NCBI GenBank assembly: GCA_027493025.1
Contig: JAPUDQ010000033.1
Coordinates: forward strand, 1 to 45,526
Source: Candidatus Saccharimonadota bacterium
Lineage (GTDB): Bacteria; Patescibacteriota; Saccharimonadia; Saccharimonadales; Saccharimonadaceae
DNA: 45,526 nucleotides
Direction: 5' to 3'
Shown: positions 8,064 through 18,000 of the stretch, one piece after another
Layout: every line of letters begins with the position of its first letter
How positions within the stretch are numbered: position 1 is the stretch's first letter
Notes under the pieces: generated by a model
The model's database searches: none
Told to the model about the DNA's origin: nothing
The model's input: the letters and a program-made list of their open reading frames with translations, nothing else
Made by a program: the position numbers and the translations under genes

Positions 8064-8730
8064 CAGAAATACCTGAGTCTTAAAACCTCCTTAACGTATC
8101 AGATAGTTTTCAAGTCATCTCGTCCGACACGTCACTCTTTTCGCAAAACGAATAGATGTGAGGGTGGCGTATCGGACGAGATGCGTCGAAGCGACTCGTC
8201 ACTCCACGCGTTCCTACTCCATGAGAAAGGCTGTGGATGAATTTCACATCAGGATTCATCTAGGTGTAGCATTTGCCCTCCGAGAGAAAGGATGACCATG
8301 TGGTCGGCTGGCTTTGTCTAGCAAATTCGGTGGCTCCGTCGCCATCTGTCTCGTAAACCTCAACGAGGCAAGAGTACTGCAGAGGTACCCAAGTCCCCAA
8401 CGACACCGACTGATTGCCTAGGCGGCTGCCTCCCCTTAAAGACGGGGACCTCAAGCGTCAGCACGCACCATAGTATGGGGCAGAACTTGTTCCGCAATGA
8501 GCATCTCACTGGTGCACATTTGCGGAGCAAACAGTCGAACAAAACTGAATACCAATCGAATAGCTTCTGTAGTGGGGCGAATAGTGCTGTCAGGATGACT
8601 GCATCTCCCGGATCTATATCCGGAGTAGATGAGGACGGATGTCCTCCTATTCGCCCCATCGCGGCACTCTCTATCTGATACGTTATTTTCCATGATCTTG
8701 TAGTAGCGCCTGAAAAGGCGTGTTTTTATT
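8064..8730 (+). ncRNA. Large structured non-coding RNA, family not recognised
   Basis: The span has no credible protein gene but is full of long exact helices. AACGTATCAGATAG (8093-8106) pairs perfectly with CTATCTGATACGTT (8671-8684), closing a 592-nt domain. Within it lie a 12-bp helix CATCTCGTCCGA/TCGGACGAGATG (8116-8127/8172-8183) continued by 7 bp inside; an 11-bp helix TTGTTCCGCAA/TTGCGGAGCAA (8487-8497/8520-8530); and a 12-bp helix TGGGGCGAATAG/CTATTCGCCCCA (8573-8584/8647-8658). GAGGAC/GTCCTC, GACCA/TGGTC and CTCCCC/GGGGA add smaller hairpins. An intrinsic terminator follows at 8707-8730. Conserved RNase P and tmRNA blocks were sought and not found. The size and terminal helix recall ornate large RNAs such as OLE, ROOL or GOLLD, but no match to any of these could be shown. 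The exact 5' end is inferred. Confidence 0.7.
8707..8730 (+). terminator. Intrinsic terminator of the large RNA
   Basis: CGCCT-GAAA-AGGCG (8707-8720) is a GNRA-capped 5-bp stem followed directly by TGTTTTTATT. It lies 22 bases after the terminal helix of the RNA and fixes the + strand as its sense. Confidence 0.75.
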
Positions 8731-8782
8731 GTAGATATTCGTTTGCGCTCATGATGTATAGATTATATACTCTCGGCTAGTT

Positions 8783-8788
8783 TATACT
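8783..8788 (+). promoter_or_regulatory. -10 box of sbcB, leaderless spacing
   Basis: TATACT ends 7 bases before ATG 8796. A second TATACT at 8766-8771 would give a leader of about 18 nt. No ribosome-binding site is evident. Confidence 0.55.
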
Positions 8789-8795
8789 GGGAGAC

Positions 8796-10220
8796 ATGAC
8801 GCGTCAATCATCTGCTCCAAAAACATATTTCTTTTATGACCTGGAAACGAGTGGACTCAGCCCGCGCGATGATCGGATTATGCAGTTTGCGGGTCAACGT
8901 ACTGATATGTCTATGAAGCCGATCGGTGAGCCAGTCAATGTACTCGTGCAACTATCAGACGATATTCTCCCGAGCCCTGAGGCAATTGTTGTGACGGGGA
9001 TTACGCCGCAACAGACACTGGCGGATGGAATGAAAGAATCAGAATTCTGCCAATTTATCAGTGAAGCTGTTTTTACGCCTGGTACGATTGCAGTCGGGTA
9101 CAATAACGTGCGGTTTGATGATGAATTTATCCGGCATACTTTGTGGCGGAATTTTTATGATCCCTATGAGTGGACGTGGGCAGATGGACGTGGACGCTGG
9201 GATCTCCTCGATGTCATCCGAATGACTCGGGCACTTCGTCCCGAAGAGATTGAGTGGCCCGTTGATGAAACCGGCAAATCAGTCAACAAACTTGAACTTC
9301 TGGCGAAAATTAACAAGCTCGTACATACGCGCGCGCATGATGCGCTCAGTGATGTGGAGGCATTGATTGCGCTTAGTCGACTTGTTAAGAAAAGCCAACC
9401 CAAGCTTTTTGACTATCTCTTTATGATGCGCAGTAAACAGGAAGTTGCAAAGCTTGTTAATCTTGATAATCCGCAGCCGTTTGTCTATATCTCGGGGAGA
9501 TATGATCCGGCACATGAGAAGACGACGGTCGCGTTGCCGATAGCGCCGGGTACAAAGCCGGGTTCAGTTTTGGTCTATGATTTGCGGTTTGATCCTAGTC
9601 AATTTCTTTCGGCCACACCAAAACAGCTCGCCAGTATTATTTTTGCCGATCGTGATACTCGTCGGCAAGAAGGCTTTGTGTCATTACCTGTTAAGGAATT
9701 GAGCTACAATCGGTGTCCAGCGGTAGCACCGCTTGGTGTTTTGGATGAGACTGCGCAAAAAAGATTAGAGCTTAATATGGATATGATTCGTCAGCATTAC
9801 GCAACCTTGGTGGCGGCAAAACCATTTGCGGTAGCAGTCCAAGAAGCCTTTGCGATGCGTGAGCCGTATGCACCAACGGCTGATGTTGAGCATAAGCTCT
9901 ACGATGGCTTTATGCCAGATGGCGATAAAGTCCGTGCGGCAGCAGTCCGTGCCGCAGATACAGATATACTCGCTGATTTTGCGCCTGAATTTTCAGATCA
10001 ACGACTTTCGGAGTTGCTACTTCGTTATAAGGCACGTCAATTTCCAACGAGTTTGAATGAATCGGAGTTTCAAGCGTGGGAAGCATACCGCAGTCAAAAG
10101 TTAAAAACCCAGTTACCAATCTATCTTGCGAGTTTGCAGCGTCTCCAGCAACAAGGGGTCAATGAGTATCTCCTTCAAGAGCTTCAGTTGTGGGCTGAGA
10201 GTATTGTCCCCTTGGATTAG
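8796..10220 (+). CDS. sbcB: Exonuclease I (SbcB), 3'-5' single-strand DNA exonuclease
   Basis: 474 residues, close to E. coli ExoI. The DEDDh exonuclease fold is complete: FFYDLETSGLSPRDDRIMQF holds D15 and E17, GYNNVRFDDEFIRHTLWRNFYDPY holds the next aspartate and the ExoI-specific aromatic run, and RAHDALSDVEALIALS holds the H...D pair. The C-terminal half corresponds to the SH3-like and helical domains that clamp ssDNA. ExoI removes 3' single strands during recombination and mismatch repair. It is convergent with a small membrane-protein gene (4-base overlap of the ends). UvrA and UvrC also occur in this window, so DNA repair is comparatively well represented. Confidence 0.9.
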   Translation: MTRQSSAPKTYFFYDLETSGLSPRDDRIMQFAGQRTDMSMKPIGEPVNVLVQLSDDILPSPEAIVVTGITPQQTLADGMKESEFCQFISEAVFTPGTIAVGYNNVRFDDEFIRHTLWRNFYDPYEWTWADGRGRWDLLDVIRMTRALRPEEIEWPVDETGKSVNKLELLAKINKLVHTRAHDALSDVEALIALSRLVKKSQPKLFDYLFMMRSKQEVAKLVNLDNPQPFVYISGRYDPAHEKTTVALPIAPGTKPGSVLVYDLRFDPSQFLSATPKQLASIIFADRDTRRQEGFVSLPVKELSYNRCPAVAPLGVLDETAQKRLELNMDMIRQHYATLVAAKPFAVAVQEAFAMREPYAPTADVEHKLYDGFMPDGDKVRAAAVRAADTDILADFAPEFSDQRLSELLLRYKARQFPTSLNESEFQAWEAYRSQKLKTQLPIYLASLQRLQQQGVNEYLLQELQLWAESIVPLD

Positions 10221-10573
10221 TTTGAGACGACAGAGGGAGCTGGTTGATACCGTTTACGCGTATGACGCGTGCTTGCAAGAGAGGGAGAGGCCTTTATACG
10301 GGCTACTTTGACACTAGCACGTGCGCGCTCTCGAGCGCGTGTCTGGGTATATGGATCATCACCAATGAATAGTGATTGCTTCATAAGCCAGTTGATCGCT
10401 ACAACTCCGATATAGCCAAGTATGAGTGACATTGCCCAAAATGGCAGAACATAGCCAGTGCCAGGGATAATACCCGCAAATAAAAAGGCGCAGATATAAT
10501 TTAAAAGAGGCGATATGCTGAAAATGACACCGATGCCAATCATACTAGCTAAAATAATTACAGCTTTTTTCAT
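10217..10573 (-). CDS. Small two-pass membrane protein, unknown
   Basis: 118 residues: two or three hydrophobic segments (about 5-38 and 43-65) and then a basic, Arg-rich cytoplasmic tail (TRARERARASVKVARIK). AGGAC lies 4 bases before ATG 10573 and can serve as ribosome-binding site. No family is recognised. Its stop overlaps that of sbcB tail to tail. Confidence 0.55.
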   Translation of the reverse strand: MKKAVIILASMIGIGVIFSISPLLNYICAFLFAGIIPGTGYVLPFWAMSLILGYIGVVAINWLMKQSLFIGDDPYTQTRARERARASVKVARIKASPSLASTRHTRKRYQPAPSVVSN

Positions 10574-10678
10574 GCCGTCCTCTCATAACCTGCTCATATA
10601 CTATTGTGCTTATGATAACATAAATTTTTAATAAAGTCAAATTATTTCTTAAATTATGTACTTTTGAGCTTAGCAATG

Positions 10679-10684
10679 TACACT
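10679..10684 (+). promoter_or_regulatory. -10 box of TVP38-family gene
   Basis: TACACT ends 9 bases before ATG 10694, again leaving almost no leader. Confidence 0.45.
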
Positions 10685-10693
10685 AAGTAGCAG

Positions 10694-11395
10694 ATGATAC
10701 AGAAAAAAATATGGCGTGATTGGCGTGTGATTGTCGGACTATTCGTAGCTATCGTGGTGATTGTAGGCGGATACTATCTTTTTATGACGCATGATCTAGG
10801 GCGGTTTTTTACGAATCGGCAGGAGCTGGAACGGGTCATTGAGCAGGCAGGTCCGATGGGGCCAATCGTTTTTATGATGATGCAGGTGCTGCAAATTATT
10901 ATTGCGCCAATACCGGGTCAAGCTATAGCGCTACTGGGTGGTTATATTTTTGGCGGACTACTCGGGACGGTTTATTCGATGATCGGTACAGTCATTGGTT
11001 TTACGATCGTGCTCCTGGTATCGCGACGGTTTGGACGACCACTCATCGAACGGTTTTTTGACAAGCAACAAATCAAAAAGTTTGATTATCTGACGAATAC
11101 GGCTGGTCCAGCCGTTTTTTTCTTTATTTTTTTGGTTCCAGCTTTTCCGGATGATATGATTTGCTATCTGGCGGGACTGACGAAGATTCGTATGTCTACG
11201 CTGTTAGTTATTTCTTTTCTTGGTCGGTTTCCGAGTACGCTTTTAACGAGCTATATGGGAAGCGGAGTTGCGAAAGCAGATATGAAACTGATTGCAAGTA
11301 TTGCTATTATAACGATGATTGTCATGGCGCTAGCGTACTGGAAGCGTGAATGGCTTGAAGCGCAAGCCCATAAGCTAGCACAAAAAATAGAATAA
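10694..11395 (+). CDS. TVP38/TMEM64 (SNARE-associated, DedA superfamily) membrane protein
   Basis: 233 residues. After an N-terminal anchor (VIVGLFVAIVVIVGGYYLF) comes the family core: IIIAPIPGQAIALLGGYIFG with the re-entrant GG-phi-phi-FG motif, SMIGTVIGFTIVLLVSRRFGR, then FFFIFLVPAFPDDMICYLAG and SFLGRFPSTLLTSYMGSG. These proteins are linked to lipid handling or scrambling; the actual substrate here is unknown. A DedA-family relative lies on the other side of uvrA (14269-14916). Confidence 0.85.
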   Translation: MIQKKIWRDWRVIVGLFVAIVVIVGGYYLFMTHDLGRFFTNRQELERVIEQAGPMGPIVFMMMQVLQIIIAPIPGQAIALLGGYIFGGLLGTVYSMIGTVIGFTIVLLVSRRFGRPLIERFFDKQQIKKFDYLTNTAGPAVFFFIFLVPAFPDDMICYLAGLTKIRMSTLLVISFLGRFPSTLLTSYMGSGVAKADMKLIASIAIITMIVMALAYWKREWLEAQAHKLAQKIE

Positions 11396-11435
11396 ATCTA
11401 GCGGTATGTTCTCTGTATAGGCGCTATATATTGTG

Positions 11436-11441
11436 TATAAT
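11436..11441 (+). promoter_or_regulatory. -10 box of uvrA, leaderless spacing
   Basis: A perfect TATAAT preceded by TG (TGTATAAT) ends 9 bases before ATG 11451. No SOS-type operator is seen by eye. Confidence 0.6.
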
Positions 11442-11450
11442 AATTAGGAT

Positions 11451-14267
11451 ATGGCAGAGTTTATTACGGTTACGGGCGCGCGCGAGCACAACCTCAAAGA
11501 TATCTCGGTTGAGATTCCGCGTGATACGTTGGTTGTGATTACGGGTTTGAGTGGTTCAGGTAAATCCAGTCTAGCCTTTGACACAATCTATGCTGAAGGG
11601 CAACGACGGTATGTGGAAAGCCTGAGTAGTTACGCGCGACAATTTCTAGGGCTAATGGAAAAGCCTGATGTTGATCAGATCGATGGTTTGAGTCCGGCAA
11701 TCTCGATTGATCAAAAGTCTACCAGCCGAAACCCACGATCGACCGTAGCAACGGTGACGGAAATCTATGATTATTTACGGCTTTTGTACGCGCGGATTGG
11801 GGTGCCGCACTGTCCTATCTGCGGCAAAGCAGTCGCCAAACAGACGCCGCAAACAATTGTTGATACGATCAGGGCTCTTGGCGAGGGAAAACGGCTGATG
11901 ATCCTCGCGCCTATTGTGCTGGCGAAAAAAGGTGAGTTTGCCCATGTCGCAGAACAATACGGTAAACTGGGTTTCGCACGAGCACGAGTGGACGGTGTGG
12001 TTTATGCACTTGATGAGTTTCCGGAACTTGATAAAAGTTATAAGCATACGATTGAGATCGTGGTAGACCGTGTTGTTAATGAAGAGTCTTCGGCGGCTCG
12101 AATTGCGCAATCAGTAGAGCAGGCGCTCGAGATAGCGAGTGGCATGGTGATTGCGTTGGATGCTGATACAGAGATGGAGCATCCCTTTTCACAGCAGTAT
12201 GCCTGTGTCGATCACCCTGATGTTGCGATCCCAGAGTTAGAACCACGACTGTTTAGTTTTAATGCGCCGTTTGGCGCTTGTCCGACCTGTACAGGTATTG
12301 GCTCACGCCTGGAAGTTGACCCTGAACTTGTATTCAATCCAAATTTAACGATTGCGGAAGGCGCCCTCAGGCCGTTTAACCGAGTCAATAGTGATGCCTG
12401 GTACGTTAAAAAGCTGGCGGCTGTTGGGCAAGAATTTGGGTTTACGATAAATGAACAGATTAAAAATATATCTGATGAAAATCAACAGCGTATACTGTAT
12501 GGCACTGGCAAACAAAAGTACAACGTCAAGCTCAGTTATGGGCGATATTTTGATACCACCTACGAAGGGGTGATCCCAAATCTGGAACGGCGCCACAAAG
12601 AGACGGATAGTGATTTTATGCGCCGCGATATCGAGCGGTTTATGCGAGAGATGCCGTGCTATACCTGTAAGGGCGCGCGTTTGAAGCCAGAAGTACTGGC
12701 CGTAACCGTGCATGGTCTAAGCATTGTTGATGTGGTTGATCTGAGTGTCGATGACGCGCTGAAGATGTTTCGCGATGATTTGAAGCTAAATGAGAAAGAG
12801 CAGTTTATTGCTCGTCAAATCTTGCGCGAAATCAATGCTAGACTTGGATTTATGTATGATGTGGGGTTAAGCTACCTTGAGCTGGGTCGGGCAGCAAATA
12901 CGCTCAGTGGCGGTGAAGCGCAGCGAATTCGTTTGGCAACACAGATTGGGTCTGGTTTGCAAGGGGTTCTCTATGTGCTTGATGAGCCGTCTATTGGCTT
13001 GCACCAACGGGATAATGACAAGCTCATTGCCACGCTCAAGCACCTTCGCGATATCGGGAATTCTGTTATCGTGGTTGAGCATGATGAGGACACGATTCGC
13101 CAGGCTGATTTTTTGCTGGACATCGGTCCTGGAGCTGGTATCCATGGCGGGCAAGTATGCGCCTCGGGAACACCAGAAGAAGTCGCCCAAAATGCGGATA
13201 GTATAACTGGTCAGTATTTGAGCGGTAAACTGGAAATTGAAGTGCCAAAGAAGCGTCGTAAAGGGAATGGAGCTGTGCTTACGGTCCGGGGAGCACGCGA
13301 GCATAATCTTAAAAACATTGATGTGGCAATTCCTCTTGGTTGTCTAACGATTGTCACGGGAGTAAGCGGCTCGGGCAAATCGACGCTCGTAAATGATATC
13401 ATTGCCAAAGAATTATCGGCGCAGCTACATCGAGCGCATACGGTGGCAGGCGCCCATGATAGCCTTGACGGCATCGATAATCTTGATAAAGTTATCGTCA
13501 TTGATCAAAGTCCAATTGGGCGGACACCGCGTAGCAATCCAGCGACCTATACGGGGGTATTTACGGCCATACGGGAGCTCTTTGCAAGTACGCCAGAAGC
13601 AAACATTCGTGGCTACAAAGCGGGACGGTTTAGTTTTAATGTGCGCGGCGGTCGTTGCGAAAACTGTCAAGGTGATGGCGTTATCAAAATCGAGATGCAC
13701 TTTTTACCGGATGTATATGTGGAGTGCGAGATTTGTCACGGCAAACGCTATAATCGTGAAGCTCTCGAGATCACCTACAAAGGCCAAACGATTAGTGATG
13801 TGCTGAATATGACGGTTGAGCAAGCGGCTGATTTCTTCGAGAACCAACCGAGTATCAAACGCAAGATGGATACACTGGTGGAAGTCGGACTTGGCTATAT
13901 CAAGCTTGGCCAACCGGCAACGACATTTTCAGGCGGTGAGGCGCAGCGGATAAAACTGGCGACAGAACTAAGTCGTCGCGCGACGGGTAAGACGCTTTAT
14001 ATCCTGGATGAACCGACGACAGGCCTACATGCAGCTGACGTTAAGAAGCTGCTTCATGTTCTTCAGGCACTCGTTGATACGGGAAATAGTATGGTTATTA
14101 TCGAGCACAATCTTGATGTTATCAAATGTGCTGATCATATCATTGATATGGGACCCGAGGGTGGCGCTGGAGGGGGTAATGTGATGGTTGAAGGGACGCC
14201 GGAGATGGTTGCAAAGAACCCCAAAAGTCATACTGGCCGCTACTTAAAAGATGCCCTAAAAAAATAA
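11451..14267 (+). CDS. uvrA: UvrA, excision nuclease damage-recognition ATPase
   Basis: 938 residues, the full length of bacterial UvrA. Both ABC cassettes are complete: Walker [21 protein letters not shown] and [14 protein letters not shown], signatures [12 protein letters not shown] and [12 protein letters not shown], and Walker [14 protein letters not shown] and [12 protein letters not shown]. Zinc modules are visible as [14 protein letters not shown] with CPTCTGIG, and [20 protein letters not shown] with [10 protein letters not shown]. UvrA dimers find bulky DNA lesions and load UvrB for nucleotide excision repair. UvrC is at 39997-41508; uvrB is not in the window. The start is fixed by the -10 box and the standard [16 protein letters not shown] opening. 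Confidence 0.97.
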   Translation: MAEFITVTGAREHNLKDISVEIPRDTLVVITGLSGSGKSSLAFDTIYAEGQRRYVESLSSYARQFLGLMEKPDVDQIDGLSPAISIDQKSTSRNPRSTVATVTEIYDYLRLLYARIGVPHCPICGKAVAKQTPQTIVDTIRALGEGKRLMILAPIVLAKKGEFAHVAEQYGKLGFARARVDGVVYALDEFPELDKSYKHTIEIVVDRVVNEESSAARIAQSVEQALEIASGMVIALDADTEMEHPFSQQYACVDHPDVAIPELEPRLFSFNAPFGACPTCTGIGSRLEVDPELVFNPNLTIAEGALRPFNRVNSDAWYVKKLAAVGQEFGFTINEQIKNISDENQQRILYGTGKQKYNVKLSYGRYFDTTYEGVIPNLERRHKETDSDFMRRDIERFMREMPCYTCKGARLKPEVLAVTVHGLSIVDVVDLSVDDALKMFRDDLKLNEKEQFIARQILREINARLGFMYDVGLSYLELGRAANTLSGGEAQRIRLATQIGSGLQGVLYVLDEPSIGLHQRDNDKLIATLKHLRDIGNSVIVVEHDEDTIRQADFLLDIGPGAGIHGGQVCASGTPEEVAQNADSITGQYLSGKLEIEVPKKRRKGNGAVLTVRGAREHNLKNIDVAIPLGCLTIVTGVSGSGKSTLVNDIIAKELSAQLHRAHTVAGAHDSLDGIDNLDKVIVIDQSPIGRTPRSNPATYTGVFTAIRELFASTPEANIRGYKAGRFSFNVRGGRCENCQGDGVIKIEMHFLPDVYVECEICHGKRYNREALEITYKGQTISDVLNMTVEQAADFFENQPSIKRKMDTLVEVGLGYIKLGQPATTFSGGEAQRIKLATELSRRATGKTLYILDEPTTGLHAADVKKLLHVLQALVDTGNSMVIIEHNLDVIKCADHIIDMGPEGGAGGGNVMVEGTPEMVAKNPKSHTGRYLKDALKK

Positions 14268-14268
14268 T

Positions 14269-14916
14269 TTAACGTCTGAAAATCAGTCGCAGTTGGCGTT
14301 TGCTGCCCTCGATCAGTTTGGCTCGCCGGGAAGGTTCTTTGAGGGCATGGATGACCATAGGCAAAACACTGATAAGAATGATGACTATGGCGGCGACTTC
14401 AACATTGATACCGATATCTTTGAGAACTTTGCCGGCATAAAATCCAAGATAGGTAAATGAAGCTGTCCAAAGAGCAGCACCAATGATATTAAAGAGAAGA
14501 AAAGTTCGGTAATGCATGTTGCTGACACCCGCTACAATCGGTGCAAAGGTGCGAACGATGGGAACGAACCGCGCCAGGATGATAGTTAGCGCGCCATGCT
14601 TTTGGTAGAAACGTTCGGCTTCTTCGAGATGTTTTTTGTTGAAAAAGCGTGTGTTCTCCCGTTCAAATAACTTTCGGCCGACTCGATGGCCAAATGCATA
14701 GCCAGTGCTATCACCGAGTGCTGCGGCAATAAACAGCATCAGGACGAATAAATGAATGTCTACACTAAGGATACCTTGCTGTACTAAAAATCCAGCCGTA
14801 AAAAGTAAGCTGTCGCCTGGCAGGAAAAAACCGATGAGGAGTCCGGACTCGGCAAAAATAACGAACAAAATAGCCAGTATCCCAAAACCAACAATAAAGT
14901 GAATCAATGCTTCCAT
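14269..14916 (-). CDS. DedA-family membrane protein
   Basis: 215 residues with the DedA pattern: an N-terminal membrane helix, the re-entrant segment FAESGLLIGFFLPGDSLLFTAGFL with the conserved E and the F-hydrophobic-PGD motif, AAALGDSTGYAFGHRVGR, and YQKHGALTIILARFVPIVRTFAPIVAGVSNM with the conserved R-F-hydrophobic-P-hydrophobic-R motif. DedA proteins move or flip lipid carriers and help maintain the membrane potential. It is convergent with uvrA, only one base apart. Confidence 0.9.
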   Translation of the reverse strand: MEALIHFIVGFGILAILFVIFAESGLLIGFFLPGDSLLFTAGFLVQQGILSVDIHLFVLMLFIAAALGDSTGYAFGHRVGRKLFERENTRFFNKKHLEEAERFYQKHGALTIILARFVPIVRTFAPIVAGVSNMHYRTFLLFNIIGAALWTASFTYLGFYAGKVLKDIGINVEVAAIVIILISVLPMVIHALKEPSRRAKLIEGSKRQLRLIFRR

Positions 14917-14923
14917 CGCGTTT

Positions 14924-14929
14924 AGTATA
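14924..14929 (-). promoter_or_regulatory. -10 box of DedA gene, leaderless spacing
   Basis: Read on the - strand, TATACT ends 7 bases before the ATG at 14916. Confidence 0.55.
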
Positions 14930-15011
14930 TCATGGTGGAGTGCTACGAGGGAGCTGGGGCTTTTCGCTTGCTATAATTATAACGAATATGGTTAAATAAA
15001 CGAGAACATCA

Positions 15012-15017
15012 TATAAT
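15012..15017 (+). promoter_or_regulatory. -10 box of the large surface-protein gene
   Basis: TATAAT lies 22 bases before ATG 15040, implying a leader of about 16 nt without a clear ribosome-binding site. Another TATAAT occurs near 14972. Confidence 0.45.
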
Positions 15018-15039
15018 TAGTGGGGTTAATCAGCGCAAT

Positions 15040-18000
15040 ATGTCTCGACTCCCTCCGCCTGGCTCTGATTCTGGTAAATGGGGCGATATCCTCAACGACT
15101 ATCTCAAACAAAGTCACAAGACGGACGGTACGCTTAGTGATAACACTGTTAGTAGCTCAACTATCCAGAATAATGCGGTTACGACTGTTAAGCTCGCAGA
15201 TAAAGCGATCACCTCTCCAAAACTGGCTGATAATAGTATCACGTCTGTGCAGCTTGCTCCTGGATCGGTCACCGCTACGGCGATAGCTCAGAATGCGGTT
15301 TCTTCTGTTAGTATTCAAGATGGAGCTGTACCGGGGGCGAAATTGTCGGACAATTCTATTTCTGAGTCCAAGCTAGAATTAGCGATTCGGGATAAGCTTA
15401 ATACCCCTTCAGTTGTTGAGGATGGAACAGTCCTCCCGATCAAGCTCAGTACGACAGGTACTGCCGCACAGAACAATGATATCCTAACCTACGATAATAC
15501 ATCACAGAAGTTCGCATGGTCGTCAGCAAATTCAGTTATCCCCGACCACTCTCTTACCGCCCTCAAACTAAACACCCCCACCACTCCTACTCCCATCAAT
15601 GGTGATGTGCTTGTCCTGGATAGTTCTGCTCCTGGTGGATTCAAATGGCAAGCCGTTTCTTCTGGTTCTAGTGCACCAAGTGGACCAGCGGGTGGTGACC
15701 TCTCCGGAACGTATCCGAATCCGACGGTGCCGGGACTAGCTACCAAACTAAGCACCTCTGCTCTTGATACCGACATAACCCTGGCTGCCAACAGTGATAC
15801 CAAGATCGCCAGTCAGAAAGCCGTCAAGGCATATGTTGACGGAAAAGTCGCCACCAGTATCACTCCCGATACCGATGCAACTCTCGGCGGTAATACGCCT
15901 AGTGACAGTACCGTATCAAGTCAGAAGGCGGTTAAGGGATATGTGGATGGAGTCACCGCGTCAACACTGAGTTCTACGACGAGTTTTGTCAGAAACCAAT
16001 ATACGAGTGCACAGACCGCAGGGCTCTGGGTGAGTGGGAAAATGCGCTCCAATGACATCGTAGATGCAAAAGCTCCGCTTTTTCGTGGCTATTGGACGAA
16101 GAATACAACGAATGCAGCAGCCGGGCAGTGGACAAAGCTTTGTACGGCGACCCTAGGCGGACGGTATAGTGAGAATCGCGTAACTTGCGAAATAGTCTCT
16201 GTTAATGATGCGGGATCAGCCCAACGATGTATGGTGGATTTCCGGCAAAAGCAAGAGAATCTGATGGGTCAAGAACCCTATGTATCGATACGAGTATTTA
16301 ATACCGAAGGAATTGTAGCTGAGGATTTCGCAGCTATTACGACGCAAAAAACAACCACAAGCACTGTCACTGAACTATGGGGAAAAATCACCACCTATTA
16401 TACAGCGTGGGTAATGATGCCCCATACTACGTCTATTGCAGGTAATTCAGCTGTGGTTTGGCATGAAAACCAAACCTTTACGACTACGTTGCCTACCGGT
16501 ACACAAACCAAAGGTTATCTATTGCCTTTAGCCTCCGCTACAGCCGACCCAGTTGGGGCGGTCAACGGGACGGTGTATTACAATACAACTTCGCATAGTT
16601 TTCGAGCGTATCAAAATGGAGCTTGGAATACGCTCGGTGGTGGAAGCGTACAGAGTGTGGTTGGTCAAACCGGATCGATTACCGGAAGTCAAATTGCTAG
16701 TGATACGACCGTAGCTACGGCGTTCTATAAAACGATTGTACGCGCGACCTATGCCGACCTAACGGTAACAGTTTTACCATTTAGTATTGAGGGGTATTCA
16801 CATCCAGGGGGTACGATTACGGCTCTGCCCAATGGCGAATGGTATGTAGGGACAGATATCTTTACGGGTAATATCTTGACGCTACCGAGGCTCGGTCATC
16901 GTGGCTGGGTGCCACTAGCACGTATCACGACTGATGCGACCAAGGTGACCGCGATCTATCCTATGCGCCCGCGATTATATGACTGTCGGATCCCGCGTAC
17001 GATGCAGAAAATCCTTAAAGGCCAGGGAATAAATGTGGTGGTGATGGGCTCGTCGTTGACGGCGGGCGGTGCGGCAACTGATTGGTCGGGAATGGTGTTT
17101 GGGCCTGGTACGACAACAAACTATAAGGTACCAGGCAGTACGCTCGTGAATGTCGGAGTTGGCGGATCGCCAAATCAGTACCAGCTTGCTCAACTAGGGC
17201 TAGCTTCTGGACACACGAGTTATGGATTTAATTCATCTGGAGCTATTACGATGTTTACGGGTAAAAGACCGCCAAACGGACGGAGTCGGTTGCTGCGGGA
17301 TACCGACCTTGTCGTGATTGGTTGTCTGGCAAATGGTGGAGATTATCGCTTAGAAACGATTGAGCCACTGGTTCGCAAGTTGCGCAGCCAAAATGTTGAG
17401 GTCATTATGGTGACAGATAATGCACAAGGACCGACGGGTGACTATATAACTATGAAAAACGCAGGTCTTTACGTGGACGCGCCAGAGGTATTTCGGGTTG
17501 CAGACCTGTATGGAGTTGAAATTGCCGATACGGCTGCGTATGTATTTGAGGCGCATCTACGCAATAATGGCACAATTTACAGTGACAGTATTCATATGTC
17601 ACATGCCGCACCCGCTGGACGTACGGCTATACCCAGCGGCGGACATGAGGTATGGGCTCGCGCTGTCCGATCTATCTTCCCGGTCGATAGTGGCTCTGGT
17701 ATGCCTGTGCAAATCGGTAGCTATGATTTTTCGGCTGGCCAAGGAGCGTGGGTAGCGTATGGAACGCCCTCCTCTCTCGGCGTCGTTAATGGCGCATTAT
17801 CCTGTCAGGCCGACTCTTCTTTTGACGGTATGCAGATTGATGTTGGCTCGATTGGTACTGGCGATATCGTTACGGTGGAGTTTGATCTCACAACGACCGG
17901 ATCGGGCATGGTTGTGCAAGTCGGATTACTCAATGGTCCTTGGTCTTCAACGGGTAATATAGGGTGTACGTCAAGCGGACATTATACGGCAAGTCTGACG

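Noticed and set aside
8092-8690. Small open frames on both strands inside the large RNA
   Set aside because: They overlap each other, have no start signals or recognisable products, and the perfect long-range helices explain the sequence better.
8064-8730. RNase P RNA or tmRNA
   Set aside because: The GAGGAAAGTCC-type block and its partner for RNase P, and the tag frame with tRNA-like CCA end for tmRNA, were sought on both strands and not found.
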